64,000 nucleotides of DNA from Candidatus Epilinea brevis (GTDB taxonomy: Bacteria > Chloroflexota > Anaerolineae > Epilineales > Epilineaceae): positions 620,001 through 684,000 of the forward strand of contig JADJUE010000002.1 in the NCBI GenBank assembly GCA_016710785.1, written 5' to 3'. Below, piece after piece: positions 34,921-49,147 of this stretch. A program made the position numbers and the translations under genes. How positions within the stretch are numbered: position 1 is the first letter of the stretch; each line of letters begins with the position of its first letter. The notes under the pieces are model-generated. The model had not been told where the DNA came from and did not search any database. It worked only from the letters and a program-made list of their open reading frames with translations.

Positions 34921-36063
34921 CTACTTCGTGCTGCCGCGTCGCCCGCGACGGGGTTGGCGTGCGCTGGAATCCTTCGATGGGGTGGTGGGGGTTCCGTCAG
35001 GCGATTCGAGCCGTTGCAGGCCGGTCGGTCGGTCGCTTGTCCTGGCTGCGGGACCGGTTGGGGAGGGTCCTTCGGGCGTCACAGTGACGGCTGTCGGATC
35101 TTCCGTGCCGGCGATGGGCGACCGCGCAATCGCCGGGAGCGGCAGACGCGCGCGGGCCCACCAGGCGCCCAGCAGGCCGATGCCTGCCAGGAGCAGGGTG
35201 AAGCCGGCCAGGAGGCCAGGGCGCCCGGCTTGACGCAGGGCTTCCGCACCACTGGGCGCGGTCCGGGCCACAAGGCCGTCGGGAGCATCCTGCCTGGCGG
35301 ACGGGGCGATCGTGGCGGCCGCCGGTCGGCTGGACAGCACCTCATAGGATGCGCAATGCTCCAGGGCCGCGCCGCTGGAGATCAGGGTGGCGCAGATGCC
35401 GGTGCGTTCGCTACCGGCCCGGGCCACCCGCCCGTTGAGGCGCAGGCTGCTGCGTTCGCCGGGAGCGAAGCGCAGCAGATGCCAGCTCAGCAGGTTCCCG
35501 GCGCGGCTGACTTCGCCGGACCGGACCTGGGCTTCGAAGGCGATGAGCACGTCGGGCGCGGCCACATCGACGACCATGCCGTCGACCGCCAGATCGCCCT
35601 GATTGACCAGATCCAAGGTGAAAGTCGCTGATTCGCCCAGCAGCAGCACCGGCGGCGCGGCGCTGAAGGTCAGGCGCAGCCCCCCAGCGGCAAGCGGTGT
35701 CGGCGTCGGCAATGATGTGGCGCGAGGCGTGCGCGTGGGCCGCTGGGTGCGTGCGGGCAAGGCAAAGCCCGGCGGCGGCGGTGTGGCGCTGCCCTCAGGG
35801 GCGGCCGGCGGCGCCTCGTCGGCTTGCTCGTCCTCGTCGTCCGGCTCGTCCTTGGGAAGGGGGGTGGGGGGGTACCGCGGCTCCGCCGTCACCGGCAGTT
35901 CCGAGCGACTGCTGGTCGGCGGCGCAGTCTGGGCCCCGGCTGGGGGGGTGAACAGGGTCGTCGGCATGGCCAGCGACAGCAGCACAGCCAGCAGCCAGCC
36001 GAGCCTGATGCGACAGGGGCTGAGATGCCGAGCGTGGACAGGGCCGGCGAATCGGGTGGGCAT
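34921..36063 (-). CDS. Secreted DUF11-like protein with C-terminal membrane anchor
   Basis: The 380 residues have a signal peptide (about 15-45), an acidic Pro/Glu-rich region and a Thr/Pro linker to about 125. One Ig-like/DUF11 domain (about 128-245) carries LLGESATFTLDLVNQGDLAVDGMVV. A low-complexity spacer, one transmembrane helix (about 288-308) and a basic, Ser/Pro-rich cytoplasmic tail ending RRGRRGSTK follow. It is probably a cell-surface protein held by its C-terminal helix. The role is unknown. It shares the Thr/Pro linker style of the vWA island. Confidence 0.7.
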   Translation of the reverse strand: MPTRFAGPVHARHLSPCRIRLGWLLAVLLSLAMPTTLFTPPAGAQTAPPTSSRSELPVTAEPRYPPTPLPKDEPDDEDEQADEAPPAAPEGSATPPPPGFALPARTQRPTRTPRATSLPTPTPLAAGGLRLTFSAAPPVLLLGESATFTLDLVNQGDLAVDGMVVDVAAPDVLIAFEAQVRSGEVSRAGNLLSWHLLRFAPGERSSLRLNGRVARAGSERTGICATLISSGAALEHCASYEVLSSRPAAATIAPSARQDAPDGLVARTAPSGAEALRQAGRPGLLAGFTLLLAGIGLLGAWWARARLPLPAIARSPIAGTEDPTAVTVTPEGPSPTGPAARTSDRPTGLQRLESPDGTPTTPSKDSSARQPRRGRRGSTK

Positions 36064-36114
36064 GGCAGGGGCATCTTAGCATAGGGGCCGTGTACCGCGC
36101 TGACCCTGGCCCGC

Positions 36115-36142
36115 TTGTCCAGTGGCCCTCAGCGGGTACAAT
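36115..36142 (+). promoter_or_regulatory. Promoter of the GNAT gene
   Basis: TTGTCC, a 16-base spacer and TACAAT, about 50 bases before the ATG, in the gap between divergent genes. Confidence 0.6.
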
Positions 36143-36193
36143 GCTGATCGCCAGGACGGTTCGTCGATCCGGAGCCACGAAGGAGTACTTGTC

Positions 36194-36730
36194 ATGCTGC
36201 AAGGCACCCATATCACCCTGCGCCCGATGGAAAAGTCCGACCTGCCGCGGTTGTGGGAGTTTGCCCAGGACCTTGACCTGGGTTTGCTCACCGGCGCCGA
36301 CGGTCGCCCGATCTCGCACGCCGCCGTCGATCGCATCTACGAGGAACGGTGGACCGGGAGGGATGTCGATGCCGTTCGCTGGGCCATCGATGCCCATGGC
36401 ATCGTCGTCGGCGGGGTCGAGCTGGCGCCCATTCACTGGCGGAACCGGTCGGCAGAACTGGCCGTATGGATCGGCGACTCTGTTTCGCGCCGCCGCGGCT
36501 TTGGACTCGATGCCATGCAGCTGGCCCTGGCCTACGCATTTCGTACCTTGGGCCTGCACCGTGTGAGCTACGTCATCCCTGAGGCCAACCAGGCCGCTTT
36601 GGCGGCCTACCTTCGCGCCGGCTTCCGCGAAGAAGGGCATCTCCGGCAAGCCGTCTACCGCGACGGTCGGTACCATGACTTGATCGCTCTGGGCATCCTC
36701 AGGGATGAATGGGAAGAACATCGCGATTGA
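36194..36730 (+). CDS. GNAT-family N-acetyltransferase (RimJ/RimL type)
   Basis: The 178 residues start at ATG 36194, behind AAGGAG. They show the Acetyltransf_3 pattern: ITLRPMEKSDLPRLWEF, a central VVGGVEL, a CoA-binding loop with SRRRGFGLDAMQLALAYAF in place of the usual QxxGxG/A, and the ending NQAALAAYLRAGFREEGHLRQ. Similar proteins acetylate ribosomal proteins, peptides or small amines. The substrate cannot be read from sequence. Confidence 0.88.
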   Translation: MLQGTHITLRPMEKSDLPRLWEFAQDLDLGLLTGADGRPISHAAVDRIYEERWTGRDVDAVRWAIDAHGIVVGGVELAPIHWRNRSAELAVWIGDSVSRRRGFGLDAMQLALAYAFRTLGLHRVSYVIPEANQAALAAYLRAGFREEGHLRQAVYRDGRYHDLIALGILRDEWEEHRD

Positions 36731-36795
36731 CGGCGACGTAGACATGGGTTGCGGATGGCGAGCGTATCCGCCCTATCGCCGGCCGGCAGGCCCGC

Positions 36796-37239
36796 TCAAG
36801 ATTGGGACGGTCCGTTAGGAGGCAGCAAGCGGTCTTCCAGTTCAGCCAGGCTGGCGGCCAGACTGTTGTGCAGGGCGGTGACCTCGGCCGTCAGTTCTGC
36901 GAAATGGGCCGTCATGTCGATGCGCAGCGCGTTGAAGCGGCTGAGTTCGGCGCTGTCGGCCAAACGGCGCGAGGCGTCCATCTCCTTGCTGCTTCGCCGC
37001 AACTCGATCAAGGTCTGCGCCCGCAGGCTGAGAGCGAACAGCACAAAGAGCAGGCAGAGCACCCCGATGAATGCCAGGAGGACGACCCCCAGCGGCGCCT
37101 GCAAGCGGGCACCCAGGAAGCGCAGGGTGGACGGCGGATCCGAGGGGCGGCCGAAGAAGGCCGTTTCGTTCTGCCAGACAAAGACGGCCAACAGGGCCAG
37201 CAGGGCCAGCATGAGCAGGCTCTTGAAGGGGATGCGCAT
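36796..37239 (-). CDS. LapA-domain membrane protein
   Basis: The 147 residues have two transmembrane segments (about 5-22 and 50-72) separated by a short loop containing FFGRP, then a cytoplasmic coiled-coil tail. This is the LapA/DUF1049 layout. In E. coli the family (LapA with LapB) helps regulate lipopolysaccharide synthesis, but in other phyla the role is unknown. Single gene, divergent from rpoB. Confidence 0.75.
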   Translation of the reverse strand: MRIPFKSLLMLALLALLAVFVWQNETAFFGRPSDPPSTLRFLGARLQAPLGVVLLAFIGVLCLLFVLFALSLRAQTLIELRRSSKEMDASRRLADSAELSRFNALRIDMTAHFAELTAEVTALHNSLAASLAELEDRLLPPNGPSQS

Positions 37240-37543
37240 GGCGAAGACTCCACGGTGACGTCCGACGGGCGAGGAGCCGCGGCGGGTTGAGGGGGAGTCC
37301 CGCCGGACCTGTGACTACCATGAACATGATATCGCAAGGCGCGCAGGAAAGCAGTGGCGCAACGCGCCATCGGCGCCGCGTCCCCCACCGGGGTGTCACC
37401 GGGACCTCAGCCGATCATGACTTGACAGTCTATAGGATGTTCGACTATTATCTCCCCTTGGCCCTATTGACGGCGCATTTACATAAGGGTCATCATCCAG
37501 GGTTGCCCCTCCGCCGCCTCATGCTGCAAGGAGCGAAGGTCGA
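37240..37543. other. Gap between lapA-like gene and rpoB
   Basis: 304 bases without a gene. It holds the rpoB promoter and a leader of about 85 bases. I see no rplKAJL genes or L10-type leader here, although these often precede rpoB. Confidence 0.6.
37422..37451 (+). promoter_or_regulatory. rpoB promoter
   Basis: Consensus TTGACA, 18-base spacer and TATTAT, predicting a start near 37458 and an untranslated leader of about 85 bases. Confidence 0.75.
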
Positions 37544-41485
<3,942 letters not shown>

Positions 41486-41543
41486 TCCTTGGATCCCGGG
41501 GCCGGGACAGATCTCGGCATCGGCCCGCCGCGGTGTCGCAAAG

Positions 41544-41572
41544 TTGACAGTGCCGTTTGAGCGGCATATACT
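41544..41572 (+). promoter_or_regulatory. str operon (rpsL) promoter
   Basis: Near-perfect TTGACA, 17-base spacer and TATACT, starting about 60 bases after the rpoB stop. An 87-base leader with a small GGCGCG/CGCGCC hairpin follows. Confidence 0.85.
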
Positions 41573-41659
41573 CACACCTCATGTTTTTGCACTGGGGGGC
41601 GCGTCTAAGGCCGCGCCAGCCGGGCAGCGTTCGAGATTGACAATCCGGGAGCAGTCATC

Positions 41660-42118
41660 GTGCCCACCATCAATCAACTGGTTCGCAAGGGGCGTCGGTC
41701 GCCTTCCAAGAAGAGCAAGGCTCCGGCGCTGCTCTTCGGTTTCAACGCATCCCAGCGGCGCATGACGCGCATCGACAAGGGTGCGCCGCAAAAGCGCGGG
41801 GTGTGCACGAAGGTCGCGACGATGACCCCCAAGAAGCCGAACTCGGCGCTTCGCAAGTTTGCTCGCGTGCGCCTGTCAAACGGGATGGAGGTCACGGCCT
41901 ACATCCCTGGGGAGGGGCACAACCTCCAGGAGCATTCCACGGTGTTGATTCGCGGCGGTCGCGTGAAGGACCTCCCTGGGGTTCGTTACCATATCGTTCG
42001 CGGTGCCTTGGATTCCAGTGGTGTCGCTGCGCGTCGCCGGAGCCGGTCGCATTACGGAGCCAAGCGGCCGAAGCCGGGCCAGGTGGCGCCCGTCAAGGGC
42101 AAGGGCGGCCGGCGCTAG
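41660..42118 (+). CDS. rpsL: Ribosomal protein S12
   Basis: Decoding-centre protein of the small subunit. The 152 residues start at GTG 41660, behind GGGAG, and include TPKKPNSALRK with Lys59 equivalent to the streptomycin-relevant Lys43 of E. coli. Between PAL and PQKRGVC there are about 15 extra residues (about 25-41) compared with E. coli, and the C-terminus is extended and basic. First gene of the str operon. Confidence 0.96.
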   Translation: MPTINQLVRKGRRSPSKKSKAPALLFGFNASQRRMTRIDKGAPQKRGVCTKVATMTPKKPNSALRKFARVRLSNGMEVTAYIPGEGHNLQEHSTVLIRGGRVKDLPGVRYHIVRGALDSSGVAARRRSRSHYGAKRPKPGQVAPVKGKGGRR

Positions 42119-42409
42119 TCGGCCCGCAATGTCGGCCCCGCTCGCCGCTATGGGTGGGGAACCCTACACAGTTTCATACGCTGACAGCTGCACCAGGTGG
42201 GAAATCCATACCAGTGCGGTCCCCTCAAGGGGGACGCTCTCGACAAGGGAGCGGCGTGGCAAAGGCAATCGATCCCGAGGCCTTGTTGCGCTCGCGGTGG
42301 TCGCCTGTTCAAGGTGGCGCCAAGAGCCGGGTCTCGGGATCGATTTCTGTTTCTTGCCCAGGCGAAGCGCAAGCTCTGATCGGGGCGACGGCTATACGGA
42401 GGTTAGGTT
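42119..42409 (+). promoter_or_regulatory. Structured rpsL-rpsG spacer, candidate r-protein-controlled mRNA element
   Basis: The 291-base gap has no convincing gene. It contains a hairpin (GTCCCC with GGGGAC at 42219-42235) and a 13-bp perfect inverted repeat, AATCGATCCCGAG (42267-42279) with CTCGGGATCGATT (42333-42345). The latter encloses a 53-base GC-rich loop. In E. coli the rpsL-rpsG gap is the binding site through which S7 represses its own translation. A counterpart here is an inference from position and structure. Confidence 0.5.
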
Positions 42410-42880
42410 ATGCCGCGCAGGAATCGTCCGCCACGACGTGAGGTCGTGCCGGACTCCATCCATCACAATCGGACTGCCGGGGCGTTCATCAACAAGTTGA
42501 TGACCCGTGGCAAGAAATCAACCGCGGAGCGGGTCTTCTACGAATGCCTCGACATGGTCGAGAAGCGCGCCAAGAAGCCCGGTATCGAAGTGTTTGAGCA
42601 GGCGATCAAGAACGCCATGCCGATGGTCGAGGTCAAGCCTCGCCGTGTTGGCGGCAGCACCTATCAGGTGCCGATGGAGATCCGCTCGGAGCGTCGCCAG
42701 GCTCTCGCCTTCCGCTGGATCCTCGGCTCAGCGCGCGGCCGTGGTGGTCGCCCGATGGCGGAGCGTCTCGCCGGAGAGCTGATGGACGCGGCCAACAACA
42801 CCGGCGCCACCATCCGCCGCAAAGAAGAGACCCATCGCATGGCGGATGCCAACAAGGCCTTCGCGCATTACCGCTGGTAG
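42410..42880 (+). CDS. rpsG: Ribosomal protein S7
   Basis: Head assembly protein that nucleates 16S 3' domain folding. The 156 residues have the family core MTRGKKSTAERVFYECLD, VKPRRVGGSTYQVPMEI and the C-terminal HRMADANKAFAHYRW. GGAGGTTAGGTT precedes the ATG. The upstream spacer is a plausible site of S7 autoregulation. Confidence 0.96.
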   Translation: MPRRNRPPRREVVPDSIHHNRTAGAFINKLMTRGKKSTAERVFYECLDMVEKRAKKPGIEVFEQAIKNAMPMVEVKPRRVGGSTYQVPMEIRSERRQALAFRWILGSARGRGGRPMAERLAGELMDAANNTGATIRRKEETHRMADANKAFAHYRW

Positions 42881-42930
42881 CCTGACGGCGACCCTGATCA
42901 TTGAACCCACCCAGCGTCAACGGTGATACC

Positions 42931-45012
42931 ATGAGTCCCCAGCACCAACTGCAAATGACCCGCAACATCGGCATCATCGCTCACATCGATGCTGGCAAGA
43001 CCACGACCACTGAGCGCATCCTGTATTACACCGGTCGCACCTACAAGATCGGTGAAGTTCATGAGGGCACGGCCACCATGGACTGGATGGAGCAGGAGCG
43101 TGAGCGCGGTATCACCATCACCGCGGCGGCCACCAGCGCCGAATGGCGTGATCACAAGTTCAACATCATCGACACCCCGGGGCATATCGACTTCACGGTC
43201 GAGGTGCAGCGCAGCCTGCGGGTGCTGGACGGCGGTGTGGTGGTCTTCGATGCCGTCGCCGGCGTCGAACCGCAATCCGAGACTGTCTGGCGCCAGGCGG
43301 ACCTCTATTCCGTGCCGCGGATCTGCCTGGTCAACAAGATGGATCGCGTCGGTGCGGACATGGACCGTACGGTGCAGATGATCATCGACCGGCTGGGAGC
43401 CAACCCGGTGCCGATCCAGTTGCCCATCGGTGTCGAGGATCGCTTTCGCGGTGTGATCGACCTGGTGGAGATGAAGGCCCTGGTCTGGAACCGGGACGAC
43501 CTGGGTTCGGTCGCGGACGTTGGGGAGATCCCGGCGGAGCTCATGGACGCGGCCCAGACGGCGCGCGACTTCATGATCGAGAAGGTCGCGGAACACGACG
43601 ACGGGCTCATGGAGAAGTTCGTGGACGGCGAGCCAATCGGAGTCGAGGAACTCAAGGTGGGCCTGCGCAAGGCGACCCTTGCCGGTGGCATCGTACCCGT
43701 GCTCTGTGGTACGGCCCTGCGCAACAAGGGCATCCAGCCGCTACTGGATGCCGTTGTGGACTACCTGCCGAGCCCGCTGGATGTCCCGCCGGTCAAGGCC
43801 ATGCATCCGGTGACCGAAGAGGTCATGGAGCGGCGCCCAGACATCAGCGAGCCGTTCACGGCCCTGGTCTTCAAGATCATGACCGATCCATTCGTGGGTC
43901 GGCTGGCCTTCATCCGGGTGTATTCCGGACAGGCATCGACCGGCGACAAGATCCAGAATACCTCCAACGGCAGGACGGAGCGTCTGGGGCGCCTGGTCAA
44001 GATGCATGCCGATTCGCGTGAGGACATCCAGTCCATTGCCGCCGGCGACATCGCGGCGATCATCGGACCCAAGAACATGGTCACGGGCGAAACCCTCTCC
44101 GATCCGGACAGGCCTGCGATTCTCGAGGCGATCGTCTTCCCGGAACCGGTGATCAATGTGGCCATCGAACCCAAGACCAAGGCCGATCAGGACAAGATGT
44201 CCACGGGCCTCGCGCGTCTGGCGGATGAAGATCCCACCTTCCGGATCCGTGTCGACAGCGAGACCGGGCAAACCCTGATCTACGGAATGGGCGAACTGCA
44301 TCTGGAGGTGCTGGTCGAGCGCCTTCGACGCGAGTTCAAGGTGGGGGCAAGCGTGGGCCGACCGCAGGTGGCCTACCGCGAAACCATCACCCAGCCGGCG
44401 ATCAACGTCGTTGGCCGATGGATCAAGCAGACCGGTGGGCGTGGTCAGTTCGGCCATGTGGTCATCGATCTGGAGCCCAACGAGTCGGGCAAGGGCGTCA
44501 CTTTCGAAGACGCGGTCAAGGGTGGCACCATCCCCCGCGAGTACATCCGGCCCAGTGAGGAAGGCGCTCGCGAGGCGCTGAACAGTGGACTCATCTCCGG
44601 CTTCCCGGTTGTCGACGTGCACATCCGGTTGAAGGACGGCAGCTACCACGAGGTGGACTCCTCCGAAGGCGCGTTCAAGGCCGCGGCCTCCTTGGCCATC
44701 AAGGAAGCGCTGCACAAAGGCAAGAGCGTGCTGCTGGAGCCGGTCATGAGCGTCGAGGTGGTCGTGCCTGAGGAGTACATGGGCGACGTCATCGGCAACC
44801 TCAACGCCCGTCGGGGGCAGGTGCAGGCCATGGAAACCCGAGCGACCGGAACGTCCAGTGTACGAGCGGTGGTGCCGTTGGGCGAGATGTTCGGCTACGC
44901 CTCGCAGCTTCGTTCCATCACCCAGGGACGTGGCACGTTCACCATGGAGTTCAGTCAGTACGAGCAGGTGCCGGCCAAGATTCGCGAAGCGTTGGCCACC
45001 GCGCGGTCCTGA
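42931..45012 (+). CDS. fusA: Elongation factor G
   Basis: Translocation GTPase. The 693 residues from ATG 42931 have AHIDAGKTTTTERIL, the switch region RGITI, DTPGHIDF and NKMDR, and domain IV motifs (GRGQFGHV). A TTG at 42901 opens the same frame, but nothing in its extra 10 residues is conserved. It lies 50 bases after rpsG. Confidence 0.97.
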   Translation: MSPQHQLQMTRNIGIIAHIDAGKTTTTERILYYTGRTYKIGEVHEGTATMDWMEQERERGITITAAATSAEWRDHKFNIIDTPGHIDFTVEVQRSLRVLDGGVVVFDAVAGVEPQSETVWRQADLYSVPRICLVNKMDRVGADMDRTVQMIIDRLGANPVPIQLPIGVEDRFRGVIDLVEMKALVWNRDDLGSVADVGEIPAELMDAAQTARDFMIEKVAEHDDGLMEKFVDGEPIGVEELKVGLRKATLAGGIVPVLCGTALRNKGIQPLLDAVVDYLPSPLDVPPVKAMHPVTEEVMERRPDISEPFTALVFKIMTDPFVGRLAFIRVYSGQASTGDKIQNTSNGRTERLGRLVKMHADSREDIQSIAAGDIAAIIGPKNMVTGETLSDPDRPAILEAIVFPEPVINVAIEPKTKADQDKMSTGLARLADEDPTFRIRVDSETGQTLIYGMGELHLEVLVERLRREFKVGASVGRPQVAYRETITQPAINVVGRWIKQTGGRGQFGHVVIDLEPNESGKGVTFEDAVKGGTIPREYIRPSEEGAREALNSGLISGFPVVDVHIRLKDGSYHEVDSSEGAFKAAASLAIKEALHKGKSVLLEPVMSVEVVVPEEYMGDVIGNLNARRGQVQAMETRATGTSSVRAVVPLGEMFGYASQLRSITQGRGTFTMEFSQYEQVPAKIREALATARS

Positions 45013-45079
45013 TCCACCCAAGACGCTCAGATTCTGAGCTATCAAGCCTCAACAACCCGCACAAGGAAGGAGCCCAGAG

Positions 45080-46279
<1,200 letters not shown>

Positions 46280-46297
46280 CAGATCAGGAGCAGGACC

Positions 46298-46618
46298 ATG
46301 GCCACACCGAACCGACAGCGCATCCGCATCCGGCTCAAAGCCTTCGATCATCGCGTGCTGGATCAATCCGCACGCAAGATCGTCAGCGAGGCTGAGCGGA
46401 CGGGCGCCCAATGCGTGGGGCCGGTGCCGTTGCCGACCCGCTTGGAGCGCTTCGTGGTCCAGCGAGCGGCTTTCATCGACAAGGACTCGCGCGAGCAGTT
46501 CGAAATCCGCACGCATAAGCGAATGATCGACATCATCGAACCCAGCGCCAAGACGCTGGATTCATTGACCCGGCTCAACCTTCCCGCCGGTGTGGACATC
46601 GAAATCAAGTCGAGCTGA
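46298..46618 (+). CDS. rpsJ: Ribosomal protein S10 (NusE)
   Basis: The 106-residue small-subunit head protein, also the NusE partner of NusB in antitermination. Motifs are RIRIRLKAFDHRVLD, GPVPLPT and HKRMIDIIEP. It lies 18 bases after tuf and begins the S10 group. Confidence 0.96.
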   Translation: MATPNRQRIRIRLKAFDHRVLDQSARKIVSEAERTGAQCVGPVPLPTRLERFVVQRAAFIDKDSREQFEIRTHKRMIDIIEPSAKTLDSLTRLNLPAGVDIEIKSS

Positions 46619-46703
46619 TTCGCCTGGCGAAGTCAGGCTCAAGTCCAGGTCGGAGTCACGGGTCTCGGAGGGAGATCTGGGGTTCCGGGACCAAGGAGCA
46701 GAG

Positions 46704-47333
46704 ATGATCATCGGAATCATGGGCTACAAGCGCGGCATGACGCGCATCTTCGACGCCAATGGCGTCGCTGTACCGGTTACCGTCGTCGAGGCCGGCCCCT
46801 GCACCATCACGCAGATCAAGAGCCTCGCGAACGACGGCTACACCGCCATCCAGTTGGGCTTCGGCGAGACCAAGCCCAGTCGTCTGGCGCAGGCGGAGCG
46901 CGGACATCTGAAGCGTTCCGGTGGGCGTCCCTTGCGTCATCTCCGTGAGTTCCGGGTGGATTCCATCGCGGATCTCAAGGTGGGCGCGACGGTGGACTGC
47001 GGCATCTTCGAAGCCGGTGGCCGGGTGGATGTCAGCGGCACGAGCCGCGGTCTCGGCATGTCCGGCACCATCAAACGCCATCACTTCAGCCGGCAGCGTA
47101 AGACGCACGGTCAGTCGGACCGCGAGCGCGCCCCGGGCTCGGTGGGTGCCGGCACGACACCGGGCAAGACGTTCAAGGGTCAGCGAATGTCCGGCCGGAT
47201 GGGTGGTGAGCGGGTCACGGTTCGCAACTTGAAGGTTGTGGCCGTCGATCCGTCGCGCAACCTGTTGGCGCTGAATGGCGCGGTACCGGGTCACGACGGC
47301 GAGCTTGTCGTCATCCGCGCGTCGCGGGCATAA
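46704..47333 (+). CDS. rplC: Ribosomal protein L3
   Basis: Early assembly protein near the peptidyl transferase centre. The 209 residues from ATG 46704 (behind CAAGGAGCAG) contain GIMGYKRGMTRIF, VTVVEAGPC and the long extension rich in basic residues (KRHHFSRQRKTHG...RVRVT-like). The open frame extends back into the gap, but the family start is here. Confidence 0.96.
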   Translation: MIIGIMGYKRGMTRIFDANGVAVPVTVVEAGPCTITQIKSLANDGYTAIQLGFGETKPSRLAQAERGHLKRSGGRPLRHLREFRVDSIADLKVGATVDCGIFEAGGRVDVSGTSRGLGMSGTIKRHHFSRQRKTHGQSDRERAPGSVGAGTTPGKTFKGQRMSGRMGGERVTVRNLKVVAVDPSRNLLALNGAVPGHDGELVVIRASRA

Positions 47334-47347
47334 GGGGAGACCGAGCC

Positions 47348-48001
47348 ATGCAAGCACCCGTATTCAATCTGGCCGGCGAGCAGTTGCGCAGCGTCGAGCT
47401 GCCGGAGGACGTCTTCGGCATCGAGCCGCACCGTGGCGTGATGCACCAGGCCCTGGTTCGCCAGCTGGCCAACGCCCGTCAGGGAACCCACAAGGTCAAG
47501 ACCCGGTCGGAGATCAACCGAACGCACAAGAAGTGGTACAAGCAGAAGGGCACCGGCCGGGCCCGCCATGGCGCTCGTACCGCCAACCTCTTCGTCGGCG
47601 GTGGTATTGCCCACGGCCCGAAGTTGAGGACCTACCGTAAGAGCATGCCGCTGAAGATGCGGCGTCTGGCCCTGCGCTCGGCACTGTCGGCGAAGGCCGC
47701 TGAAGGATCGATCATCCTGGTGGATGGCCTGCGGCTGGACGCGCCCAAGACCCAGACCGTGCGGCGCTTTATCGACCAGGCCTGCAACGGCGCCAGTGCT
47801 TTGGTGCTTCTGGCCACGGCCGACACCAATGTGGAGCGTTCCATCCGCAACCTGACCGACGTCAGGTACCTGCGGGCAGGCTATCTCAATGTGCGGGATC
47901 TCCTGGGTTACGAGCGACTCGTGCTTCCCTTGGACGCACTGGATGCCGTGGTGGCCCACCTGGGCCGCGGCGATGCCGAGGGAGGCAAGAACGATGCATA
48001 G
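47348..48001 (+). CDS. rplD: Ribosomal protein L4
   Basis: The 217-residue exit-tunnel protein. The tunnel loop spans about residues 50-90, with KKWYKQKGTGRARHGARTANLF. In E. coli L4 represses the S10 operon; no such leader is recognised here. Its end overlaps rplW by 8 bases. Confidence 0.95.
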   Translation: MQAPVFNLAGEQLRSVELPEDVFGIEPHRGVMHQALVRQLANARQGTHKVKTRSEINRTHKKWYKQKGTGRARHGARTANLFVGGGIAHGPKLRTYRKSMPLKMRRLALRSALSAKAAEGSIILVDGLRLDAPKTQTVRRFIDQACNGASALVLLATADTNVERSIRNLTDVRYLRAGYLNVRDLLGYERLVLPLDALDAVVAHLGRGDAEGGKNDA

Positions 48002-48278
48002 GTATGAGGTGCTGCGGCGTCCGCTTCTCAGCGAGAAGACGCAGGCGCTGGGCGTGTTGAACCAGTACGCATTCGAGGTGGCGATGACGGCCACCAAGGT
48101 CGAAATCCGCGAGGCGGTCGAGTCCATCTTCAACGTGAAGGTGGTCCAGGTCCGCACGGCGGTCATGCCCAGCAAGGACCGTCGCTGGGGACGGAAGACG
48201 GTTCGCCGTTCGGGAAAATTGAAGAAGGCCTTGGTGACCCTGCGACCGGGCGATTCGCTCGACGTCTTCGGCGCGTGA
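47994..48278 (+). CDS. rplW: Ribosomal protein L23
   Basis: The 94-residue protein at the tunnel exit, docking site for trigger factor and SRP. Motifs are EVLRRPLLSEKT, YAFEVAMTATKVEIREAVE and VKVVQVRTAVMP. ATG 47994 is preceded by GGAGG and overlaps the rplD stop. Confidence 0.94.
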   Translation: MHRYEVLRRPLLSEKTQALGVLNQYAFEVAMTATKVEIREAVESIFNVKVVQVRTAVMPSKDRRWGRKTVRRSGKLKKALVTLRPGDSLDVFGA

Positions 48279-48298
48279 GAGACAGGTAGACAGCGAAG

Positions 48299-49132
48299 AT
48301 GGCAATCAAGATCTACAAGCCGACCTCTCCCGGTCGGCGCGGCATGACTGGATACGGATTCGAGGAGATCACCCGCTCTGAACCGGAGCGTTCTCTTCTG
48401 GCGCCCCTCAAGAGCAAGGCGGGGCGCAGCAAGGGCCGGGTGACTGTGCGGCATCGCGGCGGCGGTCATAAGCGTCGCTACCGTATCATCGACTTCAAGC
48501 GCGATAAACTCGGCGTGCCCGGCACAGTGGCAACGATCGAGTACGATCCCAATCGCACCGCTCGCATCGCCCTGATCCACTATGCCGACGGAGAGAAGCG
48601 CTACATCCTGGCGCCCGTTGGCCTGACGGTGGGGGACACGGTCGTCAGCGGTCCGAAGTCTGAAGTGCGTCCCGGCAATGCCATGCCGCTGCGCAATGTC
48701 CCGCTGGGCACGATGGTCCACAACGTGGAGCTCCATCTGGGTCGTGGAGGCCAGTTGGTCCGCAGTGCCGGCACGGCCGCGCAGCTCTTGGCCAAGGAGG
48801 GCGATTACGCCCAGTTGCGCATGCCTTCAGGTGAAGTCCGCATGGTCCGATTGGAGAATCTGGCGACTGTGGGTCAGGTGGGCAACCTGGACCATGGCAA
48901 CATCGCCATCGGCAAGGCCGGGCGCAGCCGCTGGCTTGGCCGCCGGCCGTCAGTCCGCGGCTCGGTCATGGACCCCAGCAGCCATCCGCACGGTGGTGGC
49001 GAGGCTCGCTCGCCCATCGGGCTCAAGGGACCGAAGACGCCGTGGGGCAAGCCGGCCTTGGGCTTCAAGACGCGCAACAACAAGGCCACCGAACGCTTCA
49101 TCGTCCGCCATCGCTCCAAGAAGCGCGGCTAG
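48299..49132 (+). CDS. rplB: Ribosomal protein L2
   Basis: The 277-residue protein required for subunit joining and peptidyl transferase activity. It shows GRSKGRVTVRHRGGGHKRRYR, VGQVGN, GRRPSVRGSVMDPSSHPHGGGE with the functional His, and the basic C-terminus. Confidence 0.97.
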   Translation: MAIKIYKPTSPGRRGMTGYGFEEITRSEPERSLLAPLKSKAGRSKGRVTVRHRGGGHKRRYRIIDFKRDKLGVPGTVATIEYDPNRTARIALIHYADGEKRYILAPVGLTVGDTVVSGPKSEVRPGNAMPLRNVPLGTMVHNVELHLGRGGQLVRSAGTAAQLLAKEGDYAQLRMPSGEVRMVRLENLATVGQVGNLDHGNIAIGKAGRSRWLGRRPSVRGSVMDPSSHPHGGGEARSPIGLKGPKTPWGKPALGFKTRNNKATERFIVRHRSKKRG

Positions 49133-49147
49133 CCAGGAGGATCTTAG

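Noticed and set aside
42003..42500. Open frame across the rpsL-rpsG gap
   Set aside because: It overlaps both ribosomal genes out of frame. The gap is better explained as a structured untranslated region.
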